DNA of 47,165 nt from Anthropogastromicrobium chipingensis_A (GCA_963605535.1 CAVCXB010000008.1:1-47165), one strand, 5' to 3'. Numbered from the stretch's first letter, positions 26,133-35,013 are shown. Notes: generated by a model not told the origin, from the sequence alone. Program-made: numbers and translations.

Positions 26133-26903
26133 TTACAGCTTCACATTGCTAAACTTCTGTGTCAGAACAAAGCTAACCACAAACATGGCCAATCCAAAGG
26201 TTGCTGTTAATCGTCCAACTGGTGTCGTATAAATAGCATCCATAAAGCCCTGTCCCATGTAGCCTAATATTAAAAGAATGCCAAGCGGCATAAACAGCAT
26301 AATGTTTGCCTCGGATTTGGCTCCTGTCATCATGGTGTCGATCTCCATCTCAATAGACATTTTATCGGCAATAATTTCCTGCGTCTCACGGATGATTTCA
26401 TTTGCCTTGCCGGATTTTCCTTCTATTGTCGCATAGATAGATGCAAAGCTTTCAATGTCCTCTAATCCACTTCTGTCTGCAAAATCAGAAAACGCTTCTG
26501 ACAATGGCATTGCATTATTGAACTTTCCGATAATCAAATCCAATTCCTGAATGATATCGCTCTTTTCTGGATATAAAAGCATCAAATCCTCTCTCGCACT
26601 AATAAGTGCCTTATATGGCGGATTTCCAGCTCGCATGGACACCGACATTGCCTCAAGCAGATCATAAAATTGTGTGCGCAGTCTCATTTTTCGCTTTTCG
26701 ATATTCTTTTTGGATGTTAGAAAAATGTTTGCAGTGCCAATCAGCACACCGCCCACCACGGAAAGCAGCATAATTTTGTAAAATACAAAAAAGATGACAA
26801 AGCCTGCTGCAAAACCAAGAATCCAGGATGTCAAACGATTCATACCGGTATCTGCACTGACATTGTAATCAATTACAGATGTATCTTTCTTTTTCTTGCT
26901 CAT
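26133..26903 (-). CDS. tadB: Tad inner-membrane platform protein TadB
   Basis: A type II secretion F-domain protein of 256 residues, with a pair of helices at residues about 27-60 and two near the C terminus (MLFMPLGILLILGYMGQ and LTATFGLAMFVVSFVLT). The F domain lies at about residues 85-190. The start has GGGGG 6 nt upstream. It follows tadA by 55 nt and precedes tadC by 27 nt, the standard tadA-tadB-tadC order. Confidence 0.85.
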   Translation of the reverse strand: MSKKKKDTSVIDYNVSADTGMNRLTSWILGFAAGFVIFFVFYKIMLLSVVGGVLIGTANIFLTSKKNIEKRKMRLRTQFYDLLEAMSVSMRAGNPPYKALISAREDLMLLYPEKSDIIQELDLIIGKFNNAMPLSEAFSDFADRSGLEDIESFASIYATIEGKSGKANEIIRETQEIIADKMSIEMEIDTMMTGAKSEANIMLFMPLGILLILGYMGQGFMDAIYTTPVGRLTATFGLAMFVVSFVLTQKFSNVKL

Positions 26904-26958
26904 ATGTATCCCCCTCGCTATTTTGAGTTATTCCGACAATCATTTTTGATCTTACCCT

Positions 26959-28236
26959 TTAAATCTTTATTTTGACACCTGCATTTTCCAGCTTCTGTGT
27001 TGCTATAAAAGGATTCGCTGTGCGCTGAAGCTTTCCATATACCTTACTTTTCGTGCTTCGCTCGGACTCTACAAATTCATAGATTGGATTTATGATATAT
27101 TCCTTTTCTTTCATGTCATAATCCAAAACTTCTACGATCTGCATCGTTTTTCTGCTCTTATCCCGAAGTCGCGACAAATGAATGACAATATCAATTGCCG
27201 AAGCAATCTGCTGACGAATGGCATCCAGCGGAAGCTCTGCTCCCTGCAAAACCATTGTTTCCAAACGCCTGAGCATATCTTTTGTCGAATTTGCATGACC
27301 AGTAGAAAGAGAACCGTCATGACCGGTATTCATCGCCTGTAACATATCGAGAGCCTCTGCTCCTCGAACCTCTCCTACAATAATCCGGTCTGGTCGCATA
27401 CGAAGCGCGGAACGAATCAAATCTCGTATCGTGATGGCACCCTTGCCATCTGGTCCGGCATTACGTGTTTCAAGCCGAACTAAATTGTCAATATGCGTCA
27501 CCTGAAGTTCAGCTGAATCCTCAATCGTAATGATACGCTCATCTTCTGGAATAAAGTTTGACAGCGCATTCAAAAAAGTGGTCTTTCCGCTTCCTGTTCC
27601 GCCGCAAACGAAAATATTATATCGGGCAGCTACCAGCATCTTAAGAATATTTGCCACCTCCGGCGTAATGGATTCGTATGCAATCAGCTTTTCTACTGTC
27701 ATCGGATCCTTTGAGAAACGGCGAATCGTGACAATCGGACCATTTAATGCAACAGGAGGCATTACAACATTTACTCGCGAGCCATCTTCAAGATGTGTAT
27801 CGACAATCGGATCACTCTCGTTGACAGCACGTCCCGCCTGTGAGACAAACTTGGTAATAATCGTCTCCAGTTCCTGCTCATTTTCAAACTGAAGATCCAG
27901 TTTTTTCAGCTTTCCTGCCTTTTCCACAAAGATTGTCTTATATCCATTAATCATAACTTCAGTGATATCCGGATCTGCTACAATCTGTCCGAGTACACCG
28001 AGACGGCGTACAGCCGAAAATGCTGCATTGCAAATCAGTCTCTTTTCCTTATAATTAAGTGCTGACAGCGCACTGCACATCTGTGGATCGTTTGCCTTTG
28101 CCCATCTGGTCTTTTCTTCTAACAGTCCTGCCATGAACTGCTGAAGCACTTCATCATTCATTGAAACCAGATCAGGATGATCCTGTGCATCTTTCTTTAA
28201 TTCTGCGATTATCTTATTTTGCAATGCTTCATCCAT
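26959..28236 (-). CDS. tadA: Tad secretion ATPase TadA/CpaF
   Basis: A 425-residue hexameric secretion ATPase that powers Flp pilus assembly. Walker A is CGGTGSGKTT (211-220), the Asp box ITIEDSAEL (236-244), Walker B RIIVGEV (284-290) and the His box GSLSTGHANS (308-317). The N-terminal domain contains VADPDITEVMINGY, typical of CpaF. The start has GGGGG 6 nt upstream. It follows tadZ by 38 nt. All catalytic motifs look intact. Confidence 0.93.
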   Translation of the reverse strand: MDEALQNKIIAELKKDAQDHPDLVSMNDEVLQQFMAGLLEEKTRWAKANDPQMCSALSALNYKEKRLICNAAFSAVRRLGVLGQIVADPDITEVMINGYKTIFVEKAGKLKKLDLQFENEQELETIITKFVSQAGRAVNESDPIVDTHLEDGSRVNVVMPPVALNGPIVTIRRFSKDPMTVEKLIAYESITPEVANILKMLVAARYNIFVCGGTGSGKTTFLNALSNFIPEDERIITIEDSAELQVTHIDNLVRLETRNAGPDGKGAITIRDLIRSALRMRPDRIIVGEVRGAEALDMLQAMNTGHDGSLSTGHANSTKDMLRRLETMVLQGAELPLDAIRQQIASAIDIVIHLSRLRDKSRKTMQIVEVLDYDMKEKEYIINPIYEFVESERSTKSKVYGKLQRTANPFIATQKLENAGVKIKI

Positions 28237-28274
28237 ATCGTTCCCCCTATATCCATCAAACCGTTCGATTGCAC

Positions 28275-29279
28275 CTATTCGTCAAAGTCACGAATCGACA
28301 GCGACTTGTATATGATGACCGGATCCTGTGATTTTATAAATGGAATGTTTACTACATGATCCTGATACCATTTGCTGATATCTGCTCCCTTGTTTGCCAC
28401 CATAGTCAGCTTATCTGCAATCTCACTGTACAGACTGTGCTGCGTCTGAAATTGCTCCCACTTATTTTTTCCAGTAACAGAATCATCTGCAATGCCAAAA
28501 ATCCGGTCAGATCGTTCCAAAATATAACGCACCTTTTCATCACAGGCACTAGGCAAATCAACGATCAGCTCATTGCATTGGGCAATGCAGCCATTTATGA
28601 TTTCTTCGATGTCAGAAACGGTCAGAACGTTTAAGTCATCATAATTGGTTACAGGGCCAAAATACAAAATGCCTGAGCCTGAATCCTTCTGAAGAAGCCC
28701 TGCAATGAGAATTTCCATGTTGTTGCTGCCCAGTCCCTCAAATAATGTACTCATACTCTTGGCTTCATCTTTAAAATAAGCCTCCGTACTCGAAAAATGC
28801 TCCAGGTCTAAATAGATCACGCGATTCGTCTCGGATGCTCTTCCCGCTGCATAGGCCATCGCAATGGTAGTTTTTCCGACGCCGCCTGCCGGTGACCAAA
28901 GTGCTGTCATCTGACCGCTTGCTTTGCCGTAGCTTCCTGTACCACCTGCCACTTTTGCGTACTGTTCTAATAATTCAGATACAATATGCGAAATTCTCTG
29001 ATACTTTTGAATTGGATAATATTCAGAGCCTCTTTGCGCTCTTGTCTCGCCGTCACACAGCTGCGCACACAGCCTTGCCGCCGGAAATGCCAATTCGTCC
29101 GTCAGCGCCTCATCTACAAGTGCAATATCGTAGCTTTTCTTCTCTGACAATTCCTGATATTTTTCAGCGGAAGAACAGATACTCATTTTAAATACGCCTT
29201 TATAACTGTCTTCAATCACATCCGAAAAGCATTCTACATAGTCAATATCCGATGTGATTACGACCAATCTAATATTCAT
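28275..29279 (-). CDS. tadZ: Pilus localisation ATPase TadZ/CpaE-like
   Basis: A 334-residue MinD/ParA-type ATPase with an N-terminal receiver-like domain (residues 1-70, DIALVDEAL) and a deviant Walker A SPAGGVGKTT (129-138). A MinD-like VIYLDLEHFSS segment is present downstream. TadZ proteins position the Tad machine at a cell site. The start codon overlaps the PP2C stop codon (ATGA) and has GGAGAGGA upstream. It is the first pilus gene of the run, directly linked to the phosphatase. Confidence 0.85.
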   Translation of the reverse strand: MNIRLVVITSDIDYVECFSDVIEDSYKGVFKMSICSSAEKYQELSEKKSYDIALVDEALTDELAFPAARLCAQLCDGETRAQRGSEYYPIQKYQRISHIVSELLEQYAKVAGGTGSYGKASGQMTALWSPAGGVGKTTIAMAYAAGRASETNRVIYLDLEHFSSTEAYFKDEAKSMSTLFEGLGSNNMEILIAGLLQKDSGSGILYFGPVTNYDDLNVLTVSDIEEIINGCIAQCNELIVDLPSACDEKVRYILERSDRIFGIADDSVTGKNKWEQFQTQHSLYSEIADKLTMVANKGADISKWYQDHVVNIPFIKSQDPVIIYKSLSIRDFDE

Positions 29280-29971
29280 TCCTCTCCACCCCTCTCATTG
29301 ATGACAAGTGCGGCTGTAATATTGTCTTTTTCACCTTTCACAATTACTGCATTTGCCATCTGCTTTAATGTTTTTTGAATATTCCTTTTTGAATTATGGG
29401 ACAACTGTTCATTTAAAAATGCCATATCCATTCTTTTATACAGTCCATCCGTACATAACAAATATTTTTGATAACAGTTTCTTCCTTCGCTGTACAGAAA
29501 AGCTGCACTTTTCTTTCGGCCTAAGTAGGAACAAAGTGCCCCCCGTTCTGATATACAATCCTGCGTCAGCTGCTCCATATAGCCATTCTTCCAGCCATAG
29601 ATTCGACTATCGCCTGCATGAACTAGGTAATACCGATCCTTTGCCAAAAGAATTCCAGAAAAAGTGGTCGCCGCCTCTAGTTGTTGACACAAGATTTGCT
29701 CTGACAGCCCCATATTGATTTTCTTCATACCCAACAGAAAATGAAGCCCCAGACTTTCCGTGTCCTTTAATGAATAAAACCAGTTTTGGAGCATTTTCAG
29801 TGCCTGCTCTGCTGCATACGCTCCATCTCGTGTACTTCCCACACCATCACAGACAGCTGCTAAAAACAGCCTCATATCCGCAACAGTGTTTTCACATAAC
29901 AACAAGCGATCCATGTTATTTGGCCGCTTATTTTTCAAGCTGATTCCCTCGCTGTAAATCTCTCCTCCCAT
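29276..29971 (-). CDS. PP2C-family Ser/Thr phosphatase
   Basis: A 231-residue soluble PPM phosphatase, likely to reverse the kinase encoded 13 kb downstream. Visible motifs are RPNNMD (16-21, the R-x-x-N-x-D start), CDGVGS (41-46), HAGDSRIYGW (118-127), CTDGLY (173-178) and DNITAALV (216-223). All metal-binding Asp residues are present. The ATG at 29971 lacks an upstream Shine-Dalgarno; a GGAGGAG lies just inside the ORF instead. Because R16-D21 are needed for the fold, the true start cannot be much later. It overlaps tadZ by 4 nt and is the first gene of the Tad run. Confidence 0.85.
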   Translation of the reverse strand: MGGEIYSEGISLKNKRPNNMDRLLLCENTVADMRLFLAAVCDGVGSTRDGAYAAEQALKMLQNWFYSLKDTESLGLHFLLGMKKINMGLSEQILCQQLEAATTFSGILLAKDRYYLVHAGDSRIYGWKNGYMEQLTQDCISERGALCSYLGRKKSAAFLYSEGRNCYQKYLLCTDGLYKRMDMAFLNEQLSHNSKRNIQKTLKQMANAVIVKGEKDNITAALVINERGGEE

Positions 29972-30104
29972 ATGCCTAAACTACTCTTTCATATAATCTT
30001 TCGTTTATCTTTATTTATCCCTTGAGTCTGTGAATTTCTAGTTTTAAGCCAAGCGGATATTCACAATTCGGATATTACTATTTTAAACATTTTGGCAATT
30101 AAAA
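29972..30104 (-). promoter_or_regulatory. Presumed Tad operon promoter region
   Basis: The leader of the first Tad gene contains a 7-bp inverted repeat (TGTGAAT at 30029-30035, ATTCACA at 30059-30065) and an 8-bp direct repeat CGGATATT (30054-30061 and 30069-30076). I found no convincing -35/-10 pair. Its regulatory role rests on position only. Confidence 0.35.
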
Positions 30105-30152
30105 ACAGTCTATTTCTGCTAGTTTTGTATCTTACCATTAGAAATAGACTGT
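30105..30152 (-). terminator. Long AT-rich inverted repeat between rnhA and the Tad run
   Basis: A perfect 13-bp inverted repeat (ACAGTCTATTTCT and AGAAATAGACTGT) encloses a 22-nt loop. On the minus strand TTTT follows directly, and on the plus strand a seven-T run follows. It probably ends the rnhA transcript before the Tad operon. A regulatory role cannot be excluded because the stem has low GC content. Confidence 0.5.
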
Positions 30153-30265
30153 ATTTTTTTATCCTGCATATTTTTAGTGTTAATTTATCCTCTATACACA
30201 GCTATTTTTCTTCTACTGTGCATCCCGATTTTTTTTCGCATAATTCGTAAATCAGGAAGTTATTT

Positions 30266-30949
30266 TTACGCCAGCCCCAGTGCCTGCTTTGCAAGCTTGT
30301 CGGCATAGTCATTATACTTATCGTTAGAATGGCCTTTTACTTTCTGGAAGCGAATGGACACCTTTGTTTTTGCTTCGTCAAAATAGGCTTTGTACGCTAT
30401 CGTTCCTTCTTTATTTGTCTTCCAGATGCCAAGAGGCCACTTCGCAATACCTTCATAGTCGTGGTAAATAACCAACTTTTTCTTATCATTTGCAATGGCA
30501 TATTCCATGGCTGCTCTGGCTCCCATAATCTCGCCTGCAACATTTCGCATACCGGCAAGGCTCGGATCGGAAAAGCTTTTATTGAAGGTCTTTTCCTCGC
30601 CGTTTTCCAATATCACCATCCCATAGGAGAATCGTTTGGTAGACTGGTCATAGCTGCCGTCTACGTAGGCTACTAATTCTGGCTCATTAGGAGTGATCGC
30701 TGCATTCGGCATGGTTTGATTGGAAACCATTGACGAATCTTGGTTATCGCATGACTGCTCGGAATCGCCAAACGGTAATTGATTTTCCCCTTCCATCCCA
30801 AGCTCCATGAAATCTTTTGCTGCTTCCATTGTCGGAAAGCTTTTATATTCCGCACAAGGGAAGCCATGCACCTGCGCACGGCACTCGTCCCATGTAGTAA
30901 AAATTCCAGTCTTACGTCCTCTGCGGACAGCATAAAACTTCTTCGGCAT
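30266..30949 (-). CDS. rnhA: Ribonuclease HI with viroplasmin-like N domain
   Basis: Degrades the RNA strand of RNA:DNA hybrids. The 227-residue protein has an N-terminal caulimovirus viroplasmin-type domain (residues 1-50, KFYAVRRGRKTGIFTTWDEC) that binds hybrids, a Gln/Asn-rich linker, and a C-terminal RNase H1 core. The four catalytic residues are visible: D in YVDGSYD, E in VAGEIMGA, D in HDYEG and D in YNDYADKLA. The ATG at 30949 has GGGGG 6 nt upstream, and that GGGGG belongs to the dispersed repeat copy B. Confidence 0.93.
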   Translation of the reverse strand: MPKKFYAVRRGRKTGIFTTWDECRAQVHGFPCAEYKSFPTMEAAKDFMELGMEGENQLPFGDSEQSCDNQDSSMVSNQTMPNAAITPNEPELVAYVDGSYDQSTKRFSYGMVILENGEEKTFNKSFSDPSLAGMRNVAGEIMGARAAMEYAIANDKKKLVIYHDYEGIAKWPLGIWKTNKEGTIAYKAYFDEAKTKVSIRFQKVKGHSNDKYNDYADKLAKQALGLA

Positions 30950-30950
30950 A

Positions 30951-31007
30951 TTTTGCCCCCTTTGATACCAGATTGCTGCGTGCTTTGCACTCTCGCAATC
31001 TTCAAAA
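30951..31007 (-). repeat. Dispersed palindromic repeat, copy B
   Basis: Matches 3085-3141 at 55 of 57 positions, in the same orientation. It carries the first hairpin and the left arm of the second. It fills almost the whole gap between the ABC permease stop codon and the rnhA start codon and provides the GGGGG ribosome binding site of rnhA. Confidence 0.9.
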
Positions 31008-31020
31008 ACACTCGCAACTA

Positions 31021-33954
31021 TTACTCCACACTCTTTAATGATTCAATCATGTCAATCTTCTTTAGCTGGAAATACATCACGCCATTGACTGCCATAGAGA
31101 AAATGAAGGCCAGCACCATACTGTAAATATAACTCGGCACAGAAATATCATGACCGAACATGACTTGATTGACCTGGACGGTCTGAATAATAAAGCCATG
31201 AAGTGCCTTTCCAATAAAGATTCCGACAAATGCGCCTAAGATTGTCAGCCAGATATTTTCTCGATAGACGTATATTGCCACCTCGGAATCGTAAAATCCG
31301 AGCAGCTTGATTGTGGCAAGTTCTCGCTTTCGCTCACTGATATTGATATTATTTAAGTTATAGATAACGACAAATGCAAGCAGACTCGCAGAAATGACAA
31401 GCACTATAATAACAATATAAAGACTGCTCAACATACTGTCAATCATTTCCCTTGTGGTGCTAATGTAAGTGACTGTTAAAATCTCATCATGATCCATTAA
31501 TCGCTGGCCAAGTGCGTCCTCATCTGCCAAACCCTCTTTATTCAATTTCAGCCAATACATGTTGTACTCTGGTGCTTCTCCGAATACCTTTTGATAATAG
31601 TTCTCCGTCATATAGACATAATGCATCAGATAATTTTCTGCTACATGAGATACAACTGCCGTGACTGGTGCATTGCTTCCACTTGTAATCGTTATTGTAT
31701 CGCCCTTTCCTACGCCCAGCTCTTCTGCGATTTGCTCAGTCAAAATTACACCGTCATCGGTAAGCTCATATTTTTCTTTTGTCGTTCTGCCTCGAAAAAC
31801 GGTCATCGCCTCTATCTCGGAAGCATCTTTGCATACTACTGTATATGCCGTCTGAACATTCCCTTCGACTGAAACATCCATGGATTTCATACTGATTTCA
31901 GCATAGCTTTCGATGCCGGACTCTTCCGTCATGATCTCACTCAGTTTCTCATCCGCATTGTCAAGCTTATCCGTCTCGTCCGTATTCACTGCTGCCATTG
32001 CATCATACAGCTGAATATTTTCATATTGAAGCGATGCAATATTCATAATAGAATCCTTCAAGCCAAATCCGACCACCATAAGGCCAGTCGTACAGCCGAT
32101 TCCAAATACCGTCATGATCAGACGCTTTTTATAACGAAACAGATTTCGGAAGGCATTCTTCTGGGAGAAGGACAATCGTTTCCAAAGAAAACCGATACGT
32201 TCCAGCAGGACGCGTTTTCCCGGCTTTGGTGCCACCGGACGCATCAATACTGCCGGCTGCGCCGAAAGTTCCTTATAACATGCGGCAAGCGCGGCAAGCG
32301 TAACACTGAGTACGGCAAGTGCTGTGGACAAGATCGCATAATACCAGTTATACGGAATTACAAGTGTCAAAAGTGAAGTATACATAATGCGGTATGCCAC
32401 GATTACGATAAATGGAAACAGCTTTTCTCCGATCAGCACGCCGACAATACTGCCGCCTAGTGTGGCTGACAGCGCATATAGCAAATATTTTCTGGCAATG
32501 GATGCCTTACTGTAACCAAGTGCCTTATACGTTCCGATAAGGGTACGCTGTTCTTCAACCATACGTGTGATTGCCGTCAATGCAACAAGTGCCGCAACTA
32601 AGAAGAAGATTGCCGGAAATACTCTTCCGATCGCACCCATACGCTCGGCATTGCTGCCATAATCGGTATAACCGGGCAATGACTCTCGGTTAATGACCTG
32701 CCAGGTCGGTACTTCGATATCATCAAGCTCCTGTTGAGCATCTTCAATCTCAGACCACGCATCAGCAAGTTTGCTATCTGCCTCCTCTTTGCTGCTCTCG
32801 TAGGTTTCTTCCTGTTTGGTAAGTTCTTCTTCATTTTCGTCTATCTGCGTCTGTGCATCGTCAAGTGACTGTTTTGCCTCGTCAAGTGCTGCATACGCTG
32901 CATCAATCTGACTCTGTGCCTGCGTGATCTGCTCCTCGCTCATCATGGCTTTTCCGGCATCAAGCTGTGTTTGCTGATCGGTCAGCTGTGCAGCAGTTGT
33001 CTCATAATTTTGCTCGTATTCCTTCTTACTTTCGGCAAGCTGAGTCTTTGCATCATTAAGCTGCTTCCAGCCATCATCAAGCTTTGTTCTGGCATCGGCA
33101 AGCTCGCTGTCTGCTTTGTCTTTTTCCTCCTGCCAGCTTGTTTTGGCATCGGCAAGTTCCTGTTTTGGCTCCTTCGTCACTTCGTCGTAGCGCGCCTGAC
33201 AGCGTTCCGTTTCAAGTGCCTCAACACGCGCTTTAACCGGCTCGACTGCATCCGTATATTCATCCGTAAATGCAATCTTCTCATATGCATCACCCACAGT
33301 CAGGTAAATCTGTGTATAATAATCCTGTGTAAATACAGTCGGCTGCACAATCGCAAAACCGTTGATCTGACCACTTCCGATCATACTGCTGCCACGCTCG
33401 ATTCCAATAAAAAGCGGGCTATCACCAAAACCTGTGACCGTATAGGTGGTCTCAGTCAAATCCTCGTCAAGTGCGGTATCGGTACCGGATGAAAATGTTA
33501 TGGTATCGCCCACTTCTACCTCAAATGCCTTCTTCAGACGATTATCGAGCAGACATTCGTTTTCTGCTTCCGGCAATCGTCCTTCTGTGACCTGAATCTG
33601 ATTCATCTGATCCGGCATGGACAATAACTCTACTACATAATCCGTCTCATTTTGATTCGTCAGCACATCCTTCATGTACCCCGGCTCGACACCTGAAATG
33701 CCTTCTACTTTAGAAAGTACGTCTGCGTCATCATCAGTTAAGCCCATCGTGCTGATCACGCGGATATCCATCAGGTTACTGCGGTCTGCAAATGCATCTC
33801 CTGTGTAACGCATGTCATTTTCCGTGGAGCGAAGTCCTGAGAAGAAGGACACGCCGAGTGCTACGATCAGAAAAATGGATATGAAGCGTCCGAGACTCTT
33901 TCGAATCTCCACCCGAATATCCTTATTTAACGCTTTTTTTCTTCTTTTTGCCAT
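31021..33954 (-). CDS. FtsX/MacB-type ABC transporter permease
   Basis: A 977-residue permease with two FtsX-type membrane domains. An N-terminal helix (FISIFLIVALGVSFFSGL) is followed by a large extracytoplasmic domain. A long coiled coil runs over residues about 255-430 (rich in AQ, DA and KE heptads). The first FtsX bundle is at residues about 470-600, a second extracytoplasmic domain follows, and the last FtsX bundle is at residues about 850-970. It has an ATP-binding partner 73 nt upstream in the same orientation. Such pairs are mechanotransmission or export systems for lipids or peptides. The substrate is unknown. Confidence 0.88.
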   Translation of the reverse strand: MAKRRKKALNKDIRVEIRKSLGRFISIFLIVALGVSFFSGLRSTENDMRYTGDAFADRSNLMDIRVISTMGLTDDDADVLSKVEGISGVEPGYMKDVLTNQNETDYVVELLSMPDQMNQIQVTEGRLPEAENECLLDNRLKKAFEVEVGDTITFSSGTDTALDEDLTETTYTVTGFGDSPLFIGIERGSSMIGSGQINGFAIVQPTVFTQDYYTQIYLTVGDAYEKIAFTDEYTDAVEPVKARVEALETERCQARYDEVTKEPKQELADAKTSWQEEKDKADSELADARTKLDDGWKQLNDAKTQLAESKKEYEQNYETTAAQLTDQQTQLDAGKAMMSEEQITQAQSQIDAAYAALDEAKQSLDDAQTQIDENEEELTKQEETYESSKEEADSKLADAWSEIEDAQQELDDIEVPTWQVINRESLPGYTDYGSNAERMGAIGRVFPAIFFLVAALVALTAITRMVEEQRTLIGTYKALGYSKASIARKYLLYALSATLGGSIVGVLIGEKLFPFIVIVAYRIMYTSLLTLVIPYNWYYAILSTALAVLSVTLAALAACYKELSAQPAVLMRPVAPKPGKRVLLERIGFLWKRLSFSQKNAFRNLFRYKKRLIMTVFGIGCTTGLMVVGFGLKDSIMNIASLQYENIQLYDAMAAVNTDETDKLDNADEKLSEIMTEESGIESYAEISMKSMDVSVEGNVQTAYTVVCKDASEIEAMTVFRGRTTKEKYELTDDGVILTEQIAEELGVGKGDTITITSGSNAPVTAVVSHVAENYLMHYVYMTENYYQKVFGEAPEYNMYWLKLNKEGLADEDALGQRLMDHDEILTVTYISTTREMIDSMLSSLYIVIIVLVISASLLAFVVIYNLNNINISERKRELATIKLLGFYDSEVAIYVYRENIWLTILGAFVGIFIGKALHGFIIQTVQVNQVMFGHDISVPSYIYSMVLAFIFSMAVNGVMYFQLKKIDMIESLKSVE

Positions 33955-34027
33955 CTATTTTCCTCTTACTTTTCTGTGAAATTATACATCTGTTCCGGAG
34001 CAACAGACATAACACACTGCTGCCTGC

Positions 34028-34735
34028 TTACCACTCAATTTCCTCTACGGATACCGGAGATGGATTGGTGCGCACACTGTCTGCTTTTCCATTTTTAATA
34101 CGTATCACGCGGTCTGCCATCGGCGCAATCGCTGAGTTATGCGTGATGACAACGACCGTCATTTTCTGCTTGCGGCAGGTGTCCTGAAGCAACTTTAAAA
34201 TCTGCTTTCCTGTCACGTAATCAAGCGCACCAGTCGGCTCATCGCACAGAAGCATCTTTGGATTTTTGGCAAGTGCACGCGCAATTGACACACGCTGCTG
34301 CTCACCGCCCGACAGCTGGGACGGGAAGTTGTTTAAACGCTCGCCAAGACCAACCTCCTCAAGTACTGTCTGGGCATCTCTTGGATTGCTGCAAATCTGA
34401 AGGGCAAGCTCAACGTTCTCCTTCGCAGTCAGATTTGGGACAAGATTATAAAACTGGAAGATAAAACCGATGTCCTCTCGGCGGTATTTTGTCAGCTGAC
34501 GGTTTTTGAAGGATTCGATGTGGACACCGTCCACGATTACTTCTCCGCTTGTAACGGTATCCATTCCGCCTAAAATATTTAGTATGGTAGTCTTTCCGGC
34601 ACCGGATGACCCAACGATTACCACAAATTCGCCTTTTTGAATTTCAAAATTTACACCATCTACGGCATGAATCGAGACTTCACCCATATGATATGTTTTT
34701 CGCACATCTTTTAAGGTTACATATGACTGTTCCAT
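34028..34735 (-). CDS. ABC transporter ATP-binding protein (MacB/LolD type)
   Basis: A 235-residue ATPase that powers the neighbouring FtsX-type permease. Walker A VGSSGAGKTTILNILGG (near residue 40), signature LSGGEQQRVSIARALA (near residue 140) and Walker B MLLCDEPTGALD (near residue 160) are complete. The final HNSAIAPMADRVIRIKNG is the switch region. The ATG at 34735 was chosen because GGAG precedes it by 6 nt; four codons upstream is an alternative ATG. Confidence 0.93.
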   Translation of the reverse strand: MEQSYVTLKDVRKTYHMGEVSIHAVDGVNFEIQKGEFVVIVGSSGAGKTTILNILGGMDTVTSGEVIVDGVHIESFKNRQLTKYRREDIGFIFQFYNLVPNLTAKENVELALQICSNPRDAQTVLEEVGLGERLNNFPSQLSGGEQQRVSIARALAKNPKMLLCDEPTGALDYVTGKQILKLLQDTCRKQKMTVVVITHNSAIAPMADRVIRIKNGKADSVRTNPSPVSVEEIEW

Positions 34736-34854
34736 AATTTTCTCCATTTCTTTTTCTTTGTTTGCTGTTGCCTTACTGATTATTGCATAGGTATTGCTTC
34801 GCTATTGGTTCACTATTATTCCGTTGTTGCGCAACTATTGATTCGCATGGATTT

Positions 34855-34883
34855 ATTGTAACATCGCACATTTTTTTCTTCAA
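34855..34883 (-). promoter_or_regulatory. Predicted promoter of the ABC exporter pair
   Basis: On the minus strand a -35 box TTGAAG (34878-34883) and a -10 box TACAAT (34855-34860) are exactly 17 nt apart. The leader is long (about 110 nt) and AT-rich, with degenerate TATTG-containing repeats at about 34785-34850. Confidence 0.55.
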
Positions 34884-34921
34884 GCGCAACCCACTATTTT
34901 TAGAAAAAGTTCATTTTTATA

Positions 34922-34964
34922 GTTCACGGGCAGCAATTTCTCGAAAATGGTTCTACCCGTGAAC
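34922..34964. promoter_or_regulatory. Candidate operator in divergent promoter region
   Basis: A perfect 9-bp inverted repeat, GTTCACGGG (34922-34930) and CCCGTGAAC (34956-34964). It lies about 55 to 100 nt upstream of the ridA start site and upstream of the exporter promoter on the other side. The regulator is unknown. Confidence 0.4.
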
Positions 34965-34984
34965 GGCAACTTTCTATTTTCTTA

Positions 34985-35013
34985 TTTACAAACCACGCCG
35001 CAGTGCTTATAAT
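34985..35013 (+). promoter_or_regulatory. Predicted promoter of ridA
   Basis: A -35 box TTTACA (34985-34990) and a consensus -10 box TATAAT (35008-35013) are exactly 17 nt apart. The start would be near 35020, giving a leader of about 43 nt. Confidence 0.75.

Noticed and set aside
33989..34007. Small inverted repeat TCTGTT/AACAGA between the exporter genes
   Set aside because: Only 6-bp arms and no T-run; too weak to call.
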